Shown here: in pieces, positions 35,801-50,800 of the stretch
How positions within the stretch are numbered: the first letter of the stretch is position 1
How the letters are laid out: each line of letters begins with the position of its first letter
Source: Steromphala cineraria
Lineage: Eukaryota > Mollusca > Gastropoda > Trochida > Trochidae
Direction: 5' to 3'
Assembly (NCBI GenBank): GCA_916613615.1
Contig: OU744734.1
Span: 32,682,301-32,746,300, forward strand
Length of the DNA stretch: 64,000 bases
The notes under the pieces: model-generated
What the model saw: the letters and a program-made list of their open reading frames with translations, nothing else
What the model was told of the DNA's origin: nothing
The model's database searches: none
Program-made: the position numbers and the translations under genes

Positions 35801-38800
35801 AACATTGCTTAAGAAACTGAAAACCTTGCTTTTCATTGGAACATAAAAAGCAAAGGTGAAAACATGATGAAGGGAAGGGCAGAAACTGTATGACAAAAGG
35901 CTTACCTTGAGAGAGAGAAGGACGGTGGTCCATTCAGTGCTCCACATCATCTCCACGACGACTGTGATGGCGATACAGGCGGCCAGGGTGAGGATGATAA
36001 TGAGGATGTGGGCTGGATGGATGTACAGTTGGTGGCCGTGCAGCACGTGGCACAGGAACAGACACTGCAACACACACACTGACTGTCAGTAAGAGACGAT
36101 AACTGGCCCCTACAGGACTACAGGACCAGCAAATGTAACACTGGGCGGAGGAGTGCTGCAGCGTGACACATACCTTGTCTACAGCAAATAATGACTATGA
36201 GAACTTGTTGGTGCTAACCTGACAAGCTTGTTTCATGTATTACTTGACAGAAATATTTCTGTGTCCAGGCTTTTGAATTGTGGAGAGCTTGTAAATGCTT
36301 TGATAATGATAATGAAACAGAGTCACTGTGAATGAAAATTTTGGCTTTGCAGAGAATTAACTAATATTTAAGGACAGCGCTACTCATTTTGGGCATATTT
36401 CTTCCCTTTGAAGCTCTTTCCACACTTTAACATTCACTTCTGATTTACTAACTATATTACTCAACTCTATTAATCAAACTCAAAGTATATACGGGGTATA
36501 CATTTATGATGATATGCATGTAACTTTGAACATTTGATAATTTAACCAATATATATTTAGTTAAAATCACCCTTGTAGCCGTTGGAGCTGCACAATAAGA
36601 TTTACCAAATTGTTTCAATCATGCATGAGCAAATAAGAATTTGTTATTGACACAGAGAAGCAAAGTATAATTATGTTGCCTGCCATTGTCAAGTAGTCAT
36701 TCATAGTTTTGGAGATATTCCTGCCACATTCAAGGATTGTTCAAAATGATCCCTGTATGCCACTTGGCGAGCACAGCAGATTCCAAATGTAGAAAGTGTG
36801 CAATAGTAGATTTGAATAGTATAGCCTAAACGAAAGCTACTTTATTTCCGAGAGTGAAACTGGTTTGAGACAATAATGTTGAACATCAAGAGCTCAATGT
36901 AGGGAACATATCACATGTGGTTGGGCAGCATGTTACCCTCTGATTACCACTCAAATCAGTTGGTGGACATTAGAGATGCATTACATGAATACATTAGGTG
37001 GAGGTCCTCAGGTCAACCTGTACAGCACACAATCCAGTCAAGTTGCTCTCTACCAGCATCCAAGTACACTGATCACTAGCATGTAGTTCGTCGCACTCAG
37101 AAGTAACAACTTGGACATCAAAAACATTCTCTATTTATTGTACACATACATCTATGTGCCATTTTTCTTGTACCGGGTAATGTAACTTTTTGATTGAACA
37201 ATTACATGTTTTAACCCACAACTTGTTAAATAATCCCAAGACAAATTTAGCTCCTGTGGCTGAATTTTACAGTACTGTGCTCGCTACCGTTGTAAGCTTA
37301 TTGCCACAACTGGTTGAATGGCGAAGCACAATCGATTTGACAAGATATTGCATATTTACATAGCAGAAAGGGTACAAAAGAGTTTGTAACTTACAATTTT
37401 TAAATGCACGCTCAGTATTTTAAAAAAGTTCCAGATCATATGCTTCTGATTTTCCATTTAGACACTGATACCCTTAATTATTTTAAACCCTTTTATTTTA
37501 TTGTACTAAAATGCAAATTTTATATGGAAATAACAATTCTTTCTGTTTAATGTGACATAAAAATTATAAAAATGTGCTTAGCGTTTCATAACATATCGAA
37601 TAAAGGAAGGGATGTCATATATATTTATATGTAACAAAATCGTTCTCAGTTCAACATGCATTAATAGAAACATTTGTTTGTGCAGAGCTCGCTTTGTAAA
37701 CTGGCATTTTTGTACATGGACATTTTATATGGAATAAAAGACGATTCTATCCTCTTTATTCTGATGAGTTATATAAGTGTGCTACTATGACTTGTAATTT
37801 GTGCCTAAGGCTAAGCATGTGTGCACTGGGTAGTTAGTGCTACAGTGTGCTGGATGTGCTCAAAAGAGATGGGGCAAAAATGGATTTATAGGTGAAATAA
37901 TGCATTGTAATCTTAAACAACATTACATGCAATATAATGACCACTTTATAATTATGAGTGCTTACTAAACAAGTGAAGAAGTGAGCAAAGCTCGCATACC
38001 CCCGCTCCCCACGTTGTTCAAAGAATTTCAAATAGTAAAACTGATTAATATTGGTTAAAGTTGTATGATAGTTGAGTATACAGTAAGTCATTGTGTAAGT
38101 CTTCTTTCCACTGAAACCCCAATACCAAATTCATTAACAGGTTTTACAATTAAAAGGGTACATCTAGGGATAATGGTTGATCTTTGTTTCAAATTTGAGG
38201 TAGTTATCATGGTTTAGTACCTGGAAAGCAACATTTGTGATGTCTAAACCAACATGCCAGGGGATTATATTGGTTGACTGCATCTTGCGAACAATAGATG
38301 TTCTGTGTGATGTTAACCATATGGGTGAAACAAAATTGTGGACTGGTAATTGAATGAAAAACGCAAATGTTAGTTAAATGAATGATGACACGTTCGTTTT
38401 CATATAGGTAATGTATTTATTCGCAGCAGCGACGTTTTCATACATAATGTTCATGGCCTCATGGCCTATAATACATACATAGAAATACATACGTAGAAAT
38501 ACATTTATCTTTATACATAACAAATATATACACAATAAAGCCTCATTGCCTTTAATACATACATAGAAATACATCCGTAGAAATACATTTGTTTTTATAC
38601 ATAACAAATATATACACAATAAAGCACTACACTCATGTACATCAGATTTCATTTATTTAACCTTCAGTTGGTGGGACACTGTGTCCGCATACACAAATAC
38701 ACTCATGGTGCCATTCTGCAGGCTTTGCTTCAGGGTGCCTATCCTGGAATTCATGTTGCAGTATTTCCTTCTTTTGGGAGGTAGCCGCTGTCCTGCGCCA

Positions 38801-41800
38801 TACTGCACAAGTTTAATTTCGTTCAGTTTTTGTTCATTCCGCAGAAAGGCAAGCATCTCAAACACATTTGGATGCGCTTTGGCCACAATCTTCTTGAGGA
38901 TGTCACGTCGAGTTGTAGGAATGGCGGGGAACGTCGACCTACGAGCCTTGTAGAGTCTGTTTTTCACAGTGTCGTACATAGGCATGGAGGCGACAAGTGA
39001 TCGGTTTTCTTCTGTCCATGGACCATCTACCAATGAAGACACTTCCTCATTGTATAGCGTTGGCATTGCCGTCAAACACGTCTTGGCTTTGGTCTTCAGG
39101 CCCGTCAATGATTTGCGAATCTGTAAAAGAAGACACAATAGTATTATATTATTATAATAGTATGTGTATTAGAGCATTCGATTGGGGTCCCTTCCAATAA
39201 AACATATACTTGGACTTCATATATTCTTATATAATATTACTATACTATATTACATGTCTGTTTCACTTACCGTTATTTCATCATGGACTGGAGCGTGGTT
39301 GTGCTGGGAAGGATGTTTGGTAAGGATGTCATCAACTGTCGAAACGCTTGAGGTACAATTCTTATCTATGCACTTCCATGACGTCCATGATGCAGCATCA
39401 CGTTTGGAGCGTCGTCTGAACATGTAACCACCAAAACATAGATATCTTCCTCCTCTTGAAGTTGGAATGAACATGAGACCTATCTGTTGATTTGCCATAT
39501 TGCAATATATTGCCATATTACCTGACATCCAGGTACATTATATACCTATAATAATTGGTGAGTTAAAATCCTGTAATAATTAGATAGTTAGCAACGACTA
39601 ATCGGCCGATAATTGCTGAGTTAAAATCAGCCGATTTCACAGCCAGGTGAGCGAACGTTCAATAGGTGAGCGAACGTTCAATCAATAATCGTCAAAAATC
39701 GGCCGATAATTGCTGAGTTAAAATCAGCCGATTTCACAGCCAGTTCACATTTCTGTATAACCCAGCGTTAAAACAACACATGTTGCCTTCGGTGAAACTT
39801 CAAAGGGTTTCTACTGTAATAACAAATGTTGCTTTCCAGGTACGTCCCCGTTATCATGAATATTCTACGAGATGCACTGAGGACAAAATTATTTTTGTTG
39901 AGTCACTTTGTAAGTTATGTTTTCCAAAGAAACCACAGAGAAGAAAATCCATATATATATATTGTTTAACTCTCACAAGGCATATCCAGCAATCACGATT
40001 TACATATGTAGCAAATTTGGTGAAGCTGAGATGTATATTTCAGGAAATATGTTCAGGACAAAGTAATTTATCATGGAATCATTTTTTAAGTCATATATCC
40101 ATGGAAACTGCAAAAAATGAAAATAATTTGTTGGTCTAACCTTCAAAAGGCACATCTATGGATCATGGGTCATAAGTGTATGAAGTTTGGTGAAGCTAGC
40201 ATGTATAGTTTAGGAGATATGCTCTGGATAAGGACTTGGTCATAGAGTCACTGTTTAAGTCTTGTTTCCATGGAAACTGCACAAAAAATTAATAATTTGT
40301 TGGTCTTACCTTCAAAAGGTACATGTAGGGATCTTGGTTGATAAGTTTATGAAGTTTGGTGAACCTAGCATGTATAGTTTTTGAGATATGCTCCGGGCAA
40401 AAGACATGGCCATAGATTCACTGTTTTAGTCATGTTTCCATGAAAACCACAAAAAATAAAAATAATGTGATGGTCTAACCCTCAAAAGGCACATCTAGGG
40501 ATCATGGTTGATAAGTGTATGAAGTTTGGTGAAGCTAGCATGTATAGTTTGGGAGAAATGCTCCGAACAAAGGACTTCCTCAAAGAGTCACTTTTTAGTC
40601 ACGTTTCCATGGAAACCGCAAAAATGAAAATTCAGAAATAGTTCTAACCCTCAAAAGGCACAACTAGGGATCATGGTTGACATGTGTATGAAGTTTGATG
40701 AAGCTAGCATGCATAGTTTTGGAGATCTGCTCCGCACAAAAAACAACTTCCTCAAAGAGTCACTTTTTAGTCATGTTTCCATGGAAACCGCAAAATTGAA
40801 AATTCAAAAATAGTTCTAACCCTCAAAAGGCACAACTAGGGATCATGGTTGACATGTGTATGAAGTTTGATGAAGCTAGCATGCATATTTTTTTAGATCT
40901 GCTCCGCACAAAGTTTTGGGACGGACGGACGGACGGAAAGAATGAACGCTATATACCCCTGCTTACGCTGCAAAGCGGGGGTATAATTAAACAAAATCAG
41001 GTTCACTTATTTTTAGGGACAGGCAAGGGAACAAAATATTGTATTGCTTTGCTCCTGCAAGAGCTAGAGTCAACACTGGAGGACTAGGTACGTTGACCTT
41101 TTTAAAACTTATTCGATTTGATCATGTTGCTGATAAAGAGAGTAGGGTATGCTACTCACCATGACGATGAGGAAGTAAGCAAAGACAGCGCAGGTGAGAC
41201 CAAGGACGATTCTGTACCAGGGGACCCATGTCTTGAGGAAACCAAACATATACCTGCAACACACACTATACATGTATACATAGTATTACATACACATCAT
41301 GGCTATTCAGGAGAGTCAGTTCAACCCCGCTCTGTTTGTCAGACTGATTGTTTGAGCTAAATGAGTGATACGGTTTCTAATGTGAAGTGCAACTAAAGCA
41401 GGTAAATGAGTTCTAGATGCAAACTGTAAAGCATCACATTTCATCACAAAATTCAAATGAAACACGGTTCTTGATAATACCACCAATATCACTGCTTTAC
41501 AAAACATACTGCTGCTATTTACAAGGAAATACCCAAACATAAGAATGCTTAAACTGTACAAATATTGCTTTGATTGGGAAAAAGTGTACATGTAAAACTC
41601 TGACGGTGTCAAAATTTGCACTTGTGTGAAATATAACTTTCGAAAAAAAATTCACTTATAAATACCTTTCCGATAGCATGCCTTGTTAGACAATGATAAT
41701 ATCAAAAGACCTCCCTTTGTTTCAACCAACACTTCAGTATTTTAGCATATCAATTCATTTCAGTATTGTTTTGTCCTATTACTATTAGATCAAATACTTT

Positions 41801-44800
41801 TTGTTAAGATTGGCCATAGTTGGAATCATGTCAAACAGTCAACACCATATGAAATTTAAGGCCTTTTTAGGGCCTTTGTAACGCTTCAAAAACCAAAAGA
41901 TAAGGCTTAATTGTCACTGAATAACAGGGTATTTATTAGGGAGAACATGCATCTTCATAATAAACTTGTGGCATTGTTCAAGAGATGGGATTTTGAGATA
42001 TACAAAATCAACTAATGAAACCTGAACAGTAAAAATTGTTATGTTCACAGAGGTCGCACCAGAATAAATGCAAGTGAACTCATATAACAGTTGGAATTTT
42101 TCTGTGTTAAATTAAGGCCTTTTCATGGCTTTGTGTCAAATGTAAAGGTCTTTTTAAGGCAATGCTTGATTTAAGGCTTTTTTAAGGCAGTACTTCAAAT
42201 TCCAGACTAATGCACACCATGGGAATGTTTGAGTTTGCAGCTCTAGATGATAGAGAGAGAAGATGAACCCACCAGTTGAAGTCATTGAAGCTGTTGTCCA
42301 CGATGAGCCAGAAGTAGAAGTAGAAGATGATGTAGAGGAAGGTGACCGTGAAGAGACTGAACCAGAACAGGTCACGCTGAAACACAAACACACCATACAA
42401 ATATACTTATCTTACTGACAGGTCATCAGCATAAGCTTCATGGAAAGTCTTCCATCATACTGTTTATGTCCAGAAAGAATAGCTTAACACTTACTGTAAG
42501 TTGACAAATCACTGAACCTGTTTAAGACAACTGCCTTAACTACTGAACCCATTTAGTACTCAACAATAGGATATTGATAATTCAGTAAATATCCACCAGC
42601 AATTTTTTAGTCGGTTTCTACAAATCATATAGGAACATGCAATTATTTTTGAAATGTGAAAGATAAGAGAGAGTGATTTGGTTAAGGAGAGGGCAATGAA
42701 GACTGTTAATCTGTAAGTACCTCATCTCTTGAACCACCTCTGTTCAAGATGCTACATTTGATTCACAAGATAGAACATACATATGAGTTATTGATTTATC
42801 ATACATAACAAACATATGCCTGTTAGATAATAAACAAAAATTATTTGATTTGTAAAACCATTGCAATTGGAAATACAATTGAGGGTGGGAAGTTGTGTTA
42901 ACCAATGCATGTAAGAGAAGAGATGAGACATGTGATGACTAGTAGTCAGTGACTGGGTCAGTAGAGGATGTAGGAAGCAGACACACTTCCGGATAGTGAG
43001 ATAGGGTGAGAGAGAGAGAAAGAGGTGTGACCGCCCCCCAATGTGCACTCATTGACCTCACGTACAGGACCAGGGATAGCCAGCTGGTCTGTGTACACAC
43101 AGGAAATATCACTTGCAAACCCTCAAAGTTAACTAATGTGTTGTATACCTACTCATTTGATTGGGAATCCAATCTCATATATCATAATGAAATAGTTTAA
43201 TGTTGAATTTGATCGTGAGATTGTACACTTGGCTAAAGAAAGACTGCCATTTTTTTTACTTGAAACAATTTCATCATGTAAGAAAACATCTTTTGTTGTC
43301 GACAGATCGTAACTCAATTTCTAAACTGCATTCAACATTTTGTTGAAATGTCTTCCAATGATGAAAATTTCCAAGAAAATACTCTAATAGTTAGAATTAG
43401 AACTTGATACTTGATTTAAAACTGATTTGATCGATCATTCGTCAGTAAATTGAGGTCTGCACTGCACGTTCTGAAGCTGCAACCAATCAGCCGCAGTGCA
43501 TGTATTGGCATCAAAATGGCATCAAACCAAAGGTGACTATTACTGTTCCATCATACAAAGTTATAAGTTTCACACAGTAATAAAAGGCCTATTTAGATTG
43601 GGATTGCAGTAAATGAAATTAGCTTGGAAAGTTGCCTGTCCAATGAGTATTTTAAGTTTGTCTAAATGACCATTTAAGAGGAAAAGTTCAGGTTTTGTAT
43701 TTTGATAATTTGATCATAGTAAAAATTGTCAAAATAAGTTGTATTTCCGTACTAGCTATTAGTGGATTGGGGAGAGAACTGGTTCAAAGACATTCAAACT
43801 AGCCAATGCCAACATACCAAATCATAATCATCTTTGAATTCAACTAGTCCTTGTGACAACCACTCATTGTGTTTTACTATCCAAGCATTTTACACCAGCC
43901 ATCTGCTACCTGACTGATGTTAATTTCAAACCCTGAGTTAAATAGTTTCATGTATTGCTAAGATGTAAAAATGTTCTCCCTTTTCTCCCTCCTCTCACAA
44001 TCAACTTGTGTAAATACACAAACTAATCTCAATGATTTTATAAACAGATATTTGGAACTAGATTGTAGACATCAGTATTTCTATTTACACCTTATCTCTA
44101 CAAGAAAAATAGTGGTAATGTTTTTCTCAATAATATTAGTGTAGGTAAATTGTTAGCTATCTAAGTTTTATTACAGACATAGACTCTGACCTACCACTAC
44201 ATATGTGTCATCTGAAGTAGAAAAAATGCTATCACAACTACTCATGTTTTTACTACCTTCTGGCTAATTTCTAATCAAGGTACAAGGTGTGTCTACCGTC
44301 ATGCCCGTGTAATGTGGAGAGAAAAAACAACAAGTGTGATTCCTCAAAACAACATGTGTGAGAGTAATGCTGGAAGAGGCAGACTGAAGGATAATCAACT
44401 TACGAACTGTTACCCCATTCTGCTTACATAAACACAAGCATCTCTCAAACTGCCTGTATCACTTAGCTACAGGAAGCTGGGCTCGTTAGTTCAGTTCAAA
44501 GGGCTTGTGTAAGTTGGTCTTCCACCTCTCCTTGTAAAACATGATGTTGCGACACCCTGGCTGACTTGAACACCTATGTCCTCCAACACCAAGCTCATGC
44601 CACCAACCAGTTGACCTGCCTGACCCATCCCACTACTAGGCTCACTACCTCTGGCTTTGCACCAGTGACCTACGCTTTTACTTCACTGCAGTTTGATTTC
44701 TCTGAATATCCTCTAATTCCATTCCAAATCTACAAGCATCACTTGATTCTTCAGTGGTGCAAGATCATCATAGCAGTCATTTTTCTTAACATATTTTGAC

Positions 44801-47800
44801 ACTCTTCTAATAGAAATTTCCTCTATCAAGTAATAGCTGTTTGTTAATATGAAGGATTATGCAGTATGACAGCATTCAGTGGACTGATGTTTAAAGGGTA
44901 AATTTCAATATACAAAAAAGATCCAGTTATAAATAATCAGTGAAAAAAACCTTTTTTTTGCCTGTTTTTAGGAAATTTTGAGAGTTACGGAATGCCTTCT
45001 CAAAAGGTAAAGTATTTTGCAATAAAGCAAGCTCTGACTGGTCACATCTCCCTAAATGGCTGACATGCCTCACTCTTTTGTTAACAGACGCCAACCTCAC
45101 TTACAAAATTGGCTGATAATCAAGTTACATCAAATGTTTTACACAATTTTAAACAAAGCACAAGCAACATGTAAACATATGTAACAGTTTTAGAGAATAT
45201 TTTTTTTTTAGGCATACTTAACATTTTTCCCAACAGTGTATAAAAAGCATGTGTTTCCATCTAAGAAGAAGGGTTTACGTTAGATATATAGAGAATACTA
45301 AACGACGTCCCGTTTCATAACATATTTATGAAACGAGTGAATGGGTTGGTATTTAACGAGCGAAAGCATTGTAGATTTATTAAACAGCGATATCTTCAAC
45401 GGGAGAGTAATAAATAGGCTTCTCAATGAGGCCACTATCCTTCCTTTTCATTCAAGAAAACAAGTCTGATTTTATATCAAGATTCATTTACATTCAAGAT
45501 GTCTTATGATAAGCGAACACAATGAATATTTTTGAGATATATTTATTCAGTCAAGAATGCAGCTGTTAACATAGGAATTCTTCAAACCTAATGTACATCA
45601 AGACCCTGTCCAATAAATCAGTCTTTCCGCATTGGTCAATATGCATAATATTGACACATATATGCTTATGTTATTCATGCAAACTATTTCAAATTGCAAA
45701 ACTATTTCATTGTTATTTCAAGAGAATGGGCGGACAAAGAAAAGCAATTAGAGAAACATGAGACAATAAGCAGCACACATGAAACAAGGGAGTTTCCCTC
45801 ATTAGCCTGGTCACAGATTAGGATGTACAACGTGAGACCTCCACCCTTTGAAATCAGACACCATTATTCCTGGAAGTGACAGCCGGATAAGCACAGGTCC
45901 AAGTGTTTGAAACACTAGCCAACTGGTGGCACTGTGAGATAGGAACTGGAGCAGGTACAACCCATACAGATACAGTGTATCACATTCGGTCACTACTCTC
46001 ACCGCCAGTCATTGGGCTTGTACTATTAAAAAATTTACCAATTGACCATATTTGACAGGCTTGTAAATAAGATGACACCTAGTTAAGCAGACAACCATGC
46101 TGGCAATTTTGGCCCATGTTAGTTGATTAAAGCAAGCATATTTATTCTATTCGGGTCCAGCTCAATCTGACCTGACTCTCTGTCACAGTCTGACTGCATT
46201 CCCCTTAGTCGCATGTTCTGATGTAAACACATCTAGCCATCGCAAGAACTCTGACAAAAAGCTTTCGGTATTAGTAACTAGGGGCAGGTTATTCAAGTTT
46301 ACTACTCATAAAACATGATCGCAATCACATTTTTTAAACGCTTCAATGCATTTGGTCTGCTAAGGACGAGGGGTTTTTTTTCACTAGTTGTAACTGAACA
46401 TGGGAGTAGGTTGACTGCATTCAGACAGTGTGGACTTGGAAGCAAGAGCTTCTGATGGAACACCTTCTATTACCCGCGACACTGTAGATTTAATCAGAAC
46501 AGGCCCCATGTGTAGTTAACCAGCAGTTGGCTGCGTAAAGGGAGGCTCCTTGATTCAACATTGGCATTGTACACTTCCACATGTGCTTCATTCCAGCTTT
46601 CTCTGATCTAGTGCTTCCTGACCTTTAAACCACTGGCAGGGCAATATTGCATGTGTAGAGGCCTAGCTGTGTTTGCATGGATAACACTATCTAAGGGTAG
46701 CTGATGTCTCATTCCTTCCACATCCACAACTTGGGTGTCATGTGACAAGTACATGCACTGAATCTACTTCTAGAAATTATCATGTGCATCCATGTAATCA
46801 TTGATATCATATCTACACTTTCAGCTTCCAATCTTGTACTCATGTGTATCATCCTGTGTTCATTCTCAACCCTTGAAATCTGAGTCAAATATCTGCAAAC
46901 ATATACACATATAGCTGAAATATACTTGTACACAACAAAATAACCACTTACATCAATGTGAAATGAAATTTAAATTGCATATTGAGAGAATAAATTATCC
47001 CATAAATAATCAACTTTACTAAAAACAATAAAACACTAAAAGAAGTAAAATGTTTTCTTTTTTTGACAAGGTTTCAGCCTTTTATGACAAGAGTTCTGAG
47101 AAGAGGACTGGTCCCCTTTAATTCAGATATTGAATAAAATCGCACAAGCTTAGGATCCCATAAAGTTTAAAAGCCCAAAAGTCACATCTACACATGTTTA
47201 TTGATAAAAAAGCTAAGGTTTCATTTAGGTATGTCCCTTTGAACTGAAAGCAGAAACACAAGCTATGAATGGCTTTCCTTGTGTAACCTGGTGTATGTCA
47301 GATTATGGTACATGATTACAAGATAACAAGCATCATTTTAGCAGCCCTTTCAGGAGGACAAGTCAGGTAAAGCTAAAATTCTTCTATACAGATAGTACCC
47401 TGCCTGCATGTGTGGCAGTCACTCAGAATGGCATACATATGATATTTATCAAACAAATCTTGTGTATGAGCCTAGATATGAGGTGCCCTATCAGGATGTC
47501 TGCTGCTGTCTATAAACACTGGTCTGTTCTGTTCAACTCTGACATATCAACAGGTGTCCGTGGTCAGGGCAGGGCACAAACATAGCACCTCTCTCATACT
47601 ACCAGCCATCAACTGTACATACATCACTAACCTCTTGCTCACCAGGCTTCTATACACCCAAAACTCATCTCTCATACACCGGGCATTCATAGAAGTCTTT
47701 CCTCTTCATCCAGTGATCTCACCAATATACCCAGTAACTGTAACACTGTGTGTCAGATTATGTATCATATCTGACCTCCTGCCAGCAATGTGTTTGATCA

Positions 47801-50800
47801 ATTGGGCTTGGAGAGGTAAAACAGTAAGAATCTCAACAGAATTATCTCCTAGATTAATATGTCAGGACTTGATATTTATACTATCCATTTGGCAAGATTG
47901 GAGGAAGTCATGGTCAGCTTCAATCAATTGCTTGCAGACGTTATTGGTCTCCTTAATGTTCTGCATGCCAAGAGGTAGATGAAATTATCAACAGAAGTCT
48001 CTACATTTTCTATGATTGAAGATGATAAGGATTTATAGTTCTTGAGTTGCTTTTATCTGACAGGTATAGCTGTAAGGATCATCAAACAGATGAAAACCTG
48101 AAGAAAAGTGGGTGGATGTTTAGGTTGGTTTAGTGAATATGGTCAGATTTTGGATCTGCCAAGTGTCGATCATATTGTCAAACCTTATTGACCTCCTTCT
48201 TTCATCATCTTACAAATTCCTTTTATTGTGATTTGCTTTCTGTGAAGCATGAAGAGATTTTGTGCTTCATGAAGACATATGAGAGAGGGGTGCTATCAAC
48301 AGGACCTCACATCCTCTTCGGTAGTTAGTTATTCATTCATTCTTCATGTTTCACACATATTAACTTTGTCTCATGATATTGAGAAGACAATTTTTGTTAT
48401 GACATTTAAGTGTTTTTTCATTTCCTATGTCCTGAGATAAGTCTTTGTTTACATGTAACAGAAGTCGTAGGACAATATACAAATGTTCTTCTAATTGTTG
48501 TGTGCAGTACATATTGGCTATGTAAGACTGGTAGAGAGGGGGAGCAAGGGTAGCTAGGTAGGTAATGTGAGGGAAGCTGGAGCAGATTGGACAGTAACTA
48601 ATGACTGCTGTCCCCTGCACCAGCAGACTCCATAACTTACAGCCTGCTGGCTGCCATGTCTATTAGAGTCTACTCAGCGATGTTAGAATGCCACATCCTA
48701 GTGTTTAGCTGCTCCAACAGAACTCATCTATCTATGACCCATCTACAATAATCATCCTCATTAATAACATGTGTCCTCACCTACACTACATGGTTAGCAC
48801 TGAGCTTTATTCTGCTAATTCGATTCAACACAACATGTGTGCTAATAGATTTCCTGCTATTTAGGTTTTCATGTGGTTGGAACTACATACGTATAATTCA
48901 ATCTTTTCAGGCTATGGTCATGTGCTCTGTTGCACTAGACATTGACCCTCCCTACTCATTTCCTCTCATAACATTACCTAATGTTATATGAAAACCTTCT
49001 CACAGTAAAATAGAAGAAGAAGAAAAGGTTAGATCTACTTTGCCTTCATGTTCACAATTATATCTGTACCTATATATGTAACTATTACCAACTATATTTC
49101 AATTTTTATGATAATCTGGCACTAATGGTATCATAGTGTACTGGTCTACCACCTCTCAATAAGCAAACTTCTTAGATATAAGTGCACTGGTTTCAACAGT
49201 CAAGAACTATTCAAGAAGTTGATCTTCATTCACATTTTACATTTCCATCACAGTTTTTATGTTCCAGCCCATTATCAAATGTAAAATCAAAGATCAAGGT
49301 AGAATCCATGATAAAACGTCAATCATAGGCACTTTCAACAAGAGTCATCAGAAGAAAAGTAATTTTTCCAATAATCCACATGTACTACGTTTTTGAGTTC
49401 TGCTCCAGAAACGAAATGATTACCGATGGACAGACATACGAACGGACAGGGCGATGACTTTATCCAACAGTATTACATACCAGTGGGATAAAAAACCTCA
49501 AAATACACTAACATAGAAGTTGATATAACCAGGAGTCAAGATTTTACCATGTGCTCTGCAGCTCAGAGGTCAGGGTTATTGTAGTGACAAATTATGAATT
49601 TACAATTAATATGTACAAATTCCATCAAAAGATTGACCAAATTTTAAATGAAAATGTCAACAAAGCGCCTGAATTTAACTAATTTACCCAAAGGGTTCCC
49701 TAGGACTTGAACCTTCTACCCCTCCCTCACACACAATCAGCCCTCACACTCAGCACAAGTCCACCAGTTGCAGCTATACAGGTTTCACCACAGTAACCTA
49801 TCATGCTTTGCTGACATGCTGTCACAAGGTATCATATTCTGCTTTGACAAAATATCATTGGTGCAAGAGACATGAAAATTACTTTAAAAAAGAACAATCA
49901 ACATCAACTCCTTCTCGCAGCGTCTTGATGTTTACATACAAAACTAGCTCCTTTGTAGAAAGAGAGGGCCTCGTTACTGGTTATGATGGATAGCTATGTG
50001 TTGATGCAGTGGGAGATGTTTCCCATGATTGCCTCCTTGTACAGGTTACATACCAGTGACTCTTGACAATTGACAACTGACAGTCGAGAATACCAACATG
50101 CAGCCTGCTATGTGTGGCGCCCTCCCATTCCATCAGATCCCAGCCCTAGCCAACAGTGATGTCATCCCTCCCTCCCTGTCTGTACTGTCATATCAGTCAT
50201 ACCGCTCATACCATGCTACATCTAGTCTGACTGCCTGTATCACAGAGTCCCTGGTATCACACCTACCTCATTACCATCATCGTGTTCATTGATGATATAC
50301 TGGCAGGTTGCCTATCTCCCTGGTATATACTTATCAATCTAAATGTCATTAATTCTATTATAATTAAACCTATTCAATACAAGGTAATGAGTTGTAATTA
50401 TTGTATTTCTCGGTGGTTTGAGCTAGAGCTGAAAATATGCTTCTCTTCTCAGTAGTAAGGATGAAGACTCGAGCACATGACTGATGTTTGTTCACACTCA
50501 CTCACGAACACTTGGCAGTGACATGGGCATCAACGACTAAATCTTAGTATACGAGTTCCCTAAACCCTCACTGTTTAATAGTATGCCTCAAGCAATGAAA
50601 ACATGAATGAAAAGGGAAACACTAAAATATATCACAGAATATAGAGAGGAAAAGGGTTGGACTTGAGAAACTCACAATAAGACATAGATGAGATCAACAT
50701 ATTAAAAACAAGATTTGTTTGTGAAACACGAATGCCCCCGGATGCATTCTGCTCGCTGTGTCAAGGTCAAGGTCACAAGGTCAAATGTCATGGTGTCATC

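Noticed and set aside
43055..43082. 27-base in-phase mini-exon (TSWLSLVLY) between an acceptor and a GTGAGG on the minus strand
   Set aside because: It would insert a hydrophobic stretch before span 1 where family members have none, and such short matches occur by chance.
47554..47982. 142-codon plus-strand frame in intron 1
   Set aside because: No recognisable domain, irregular composition and no splice context; a chance ORF inside an intron.
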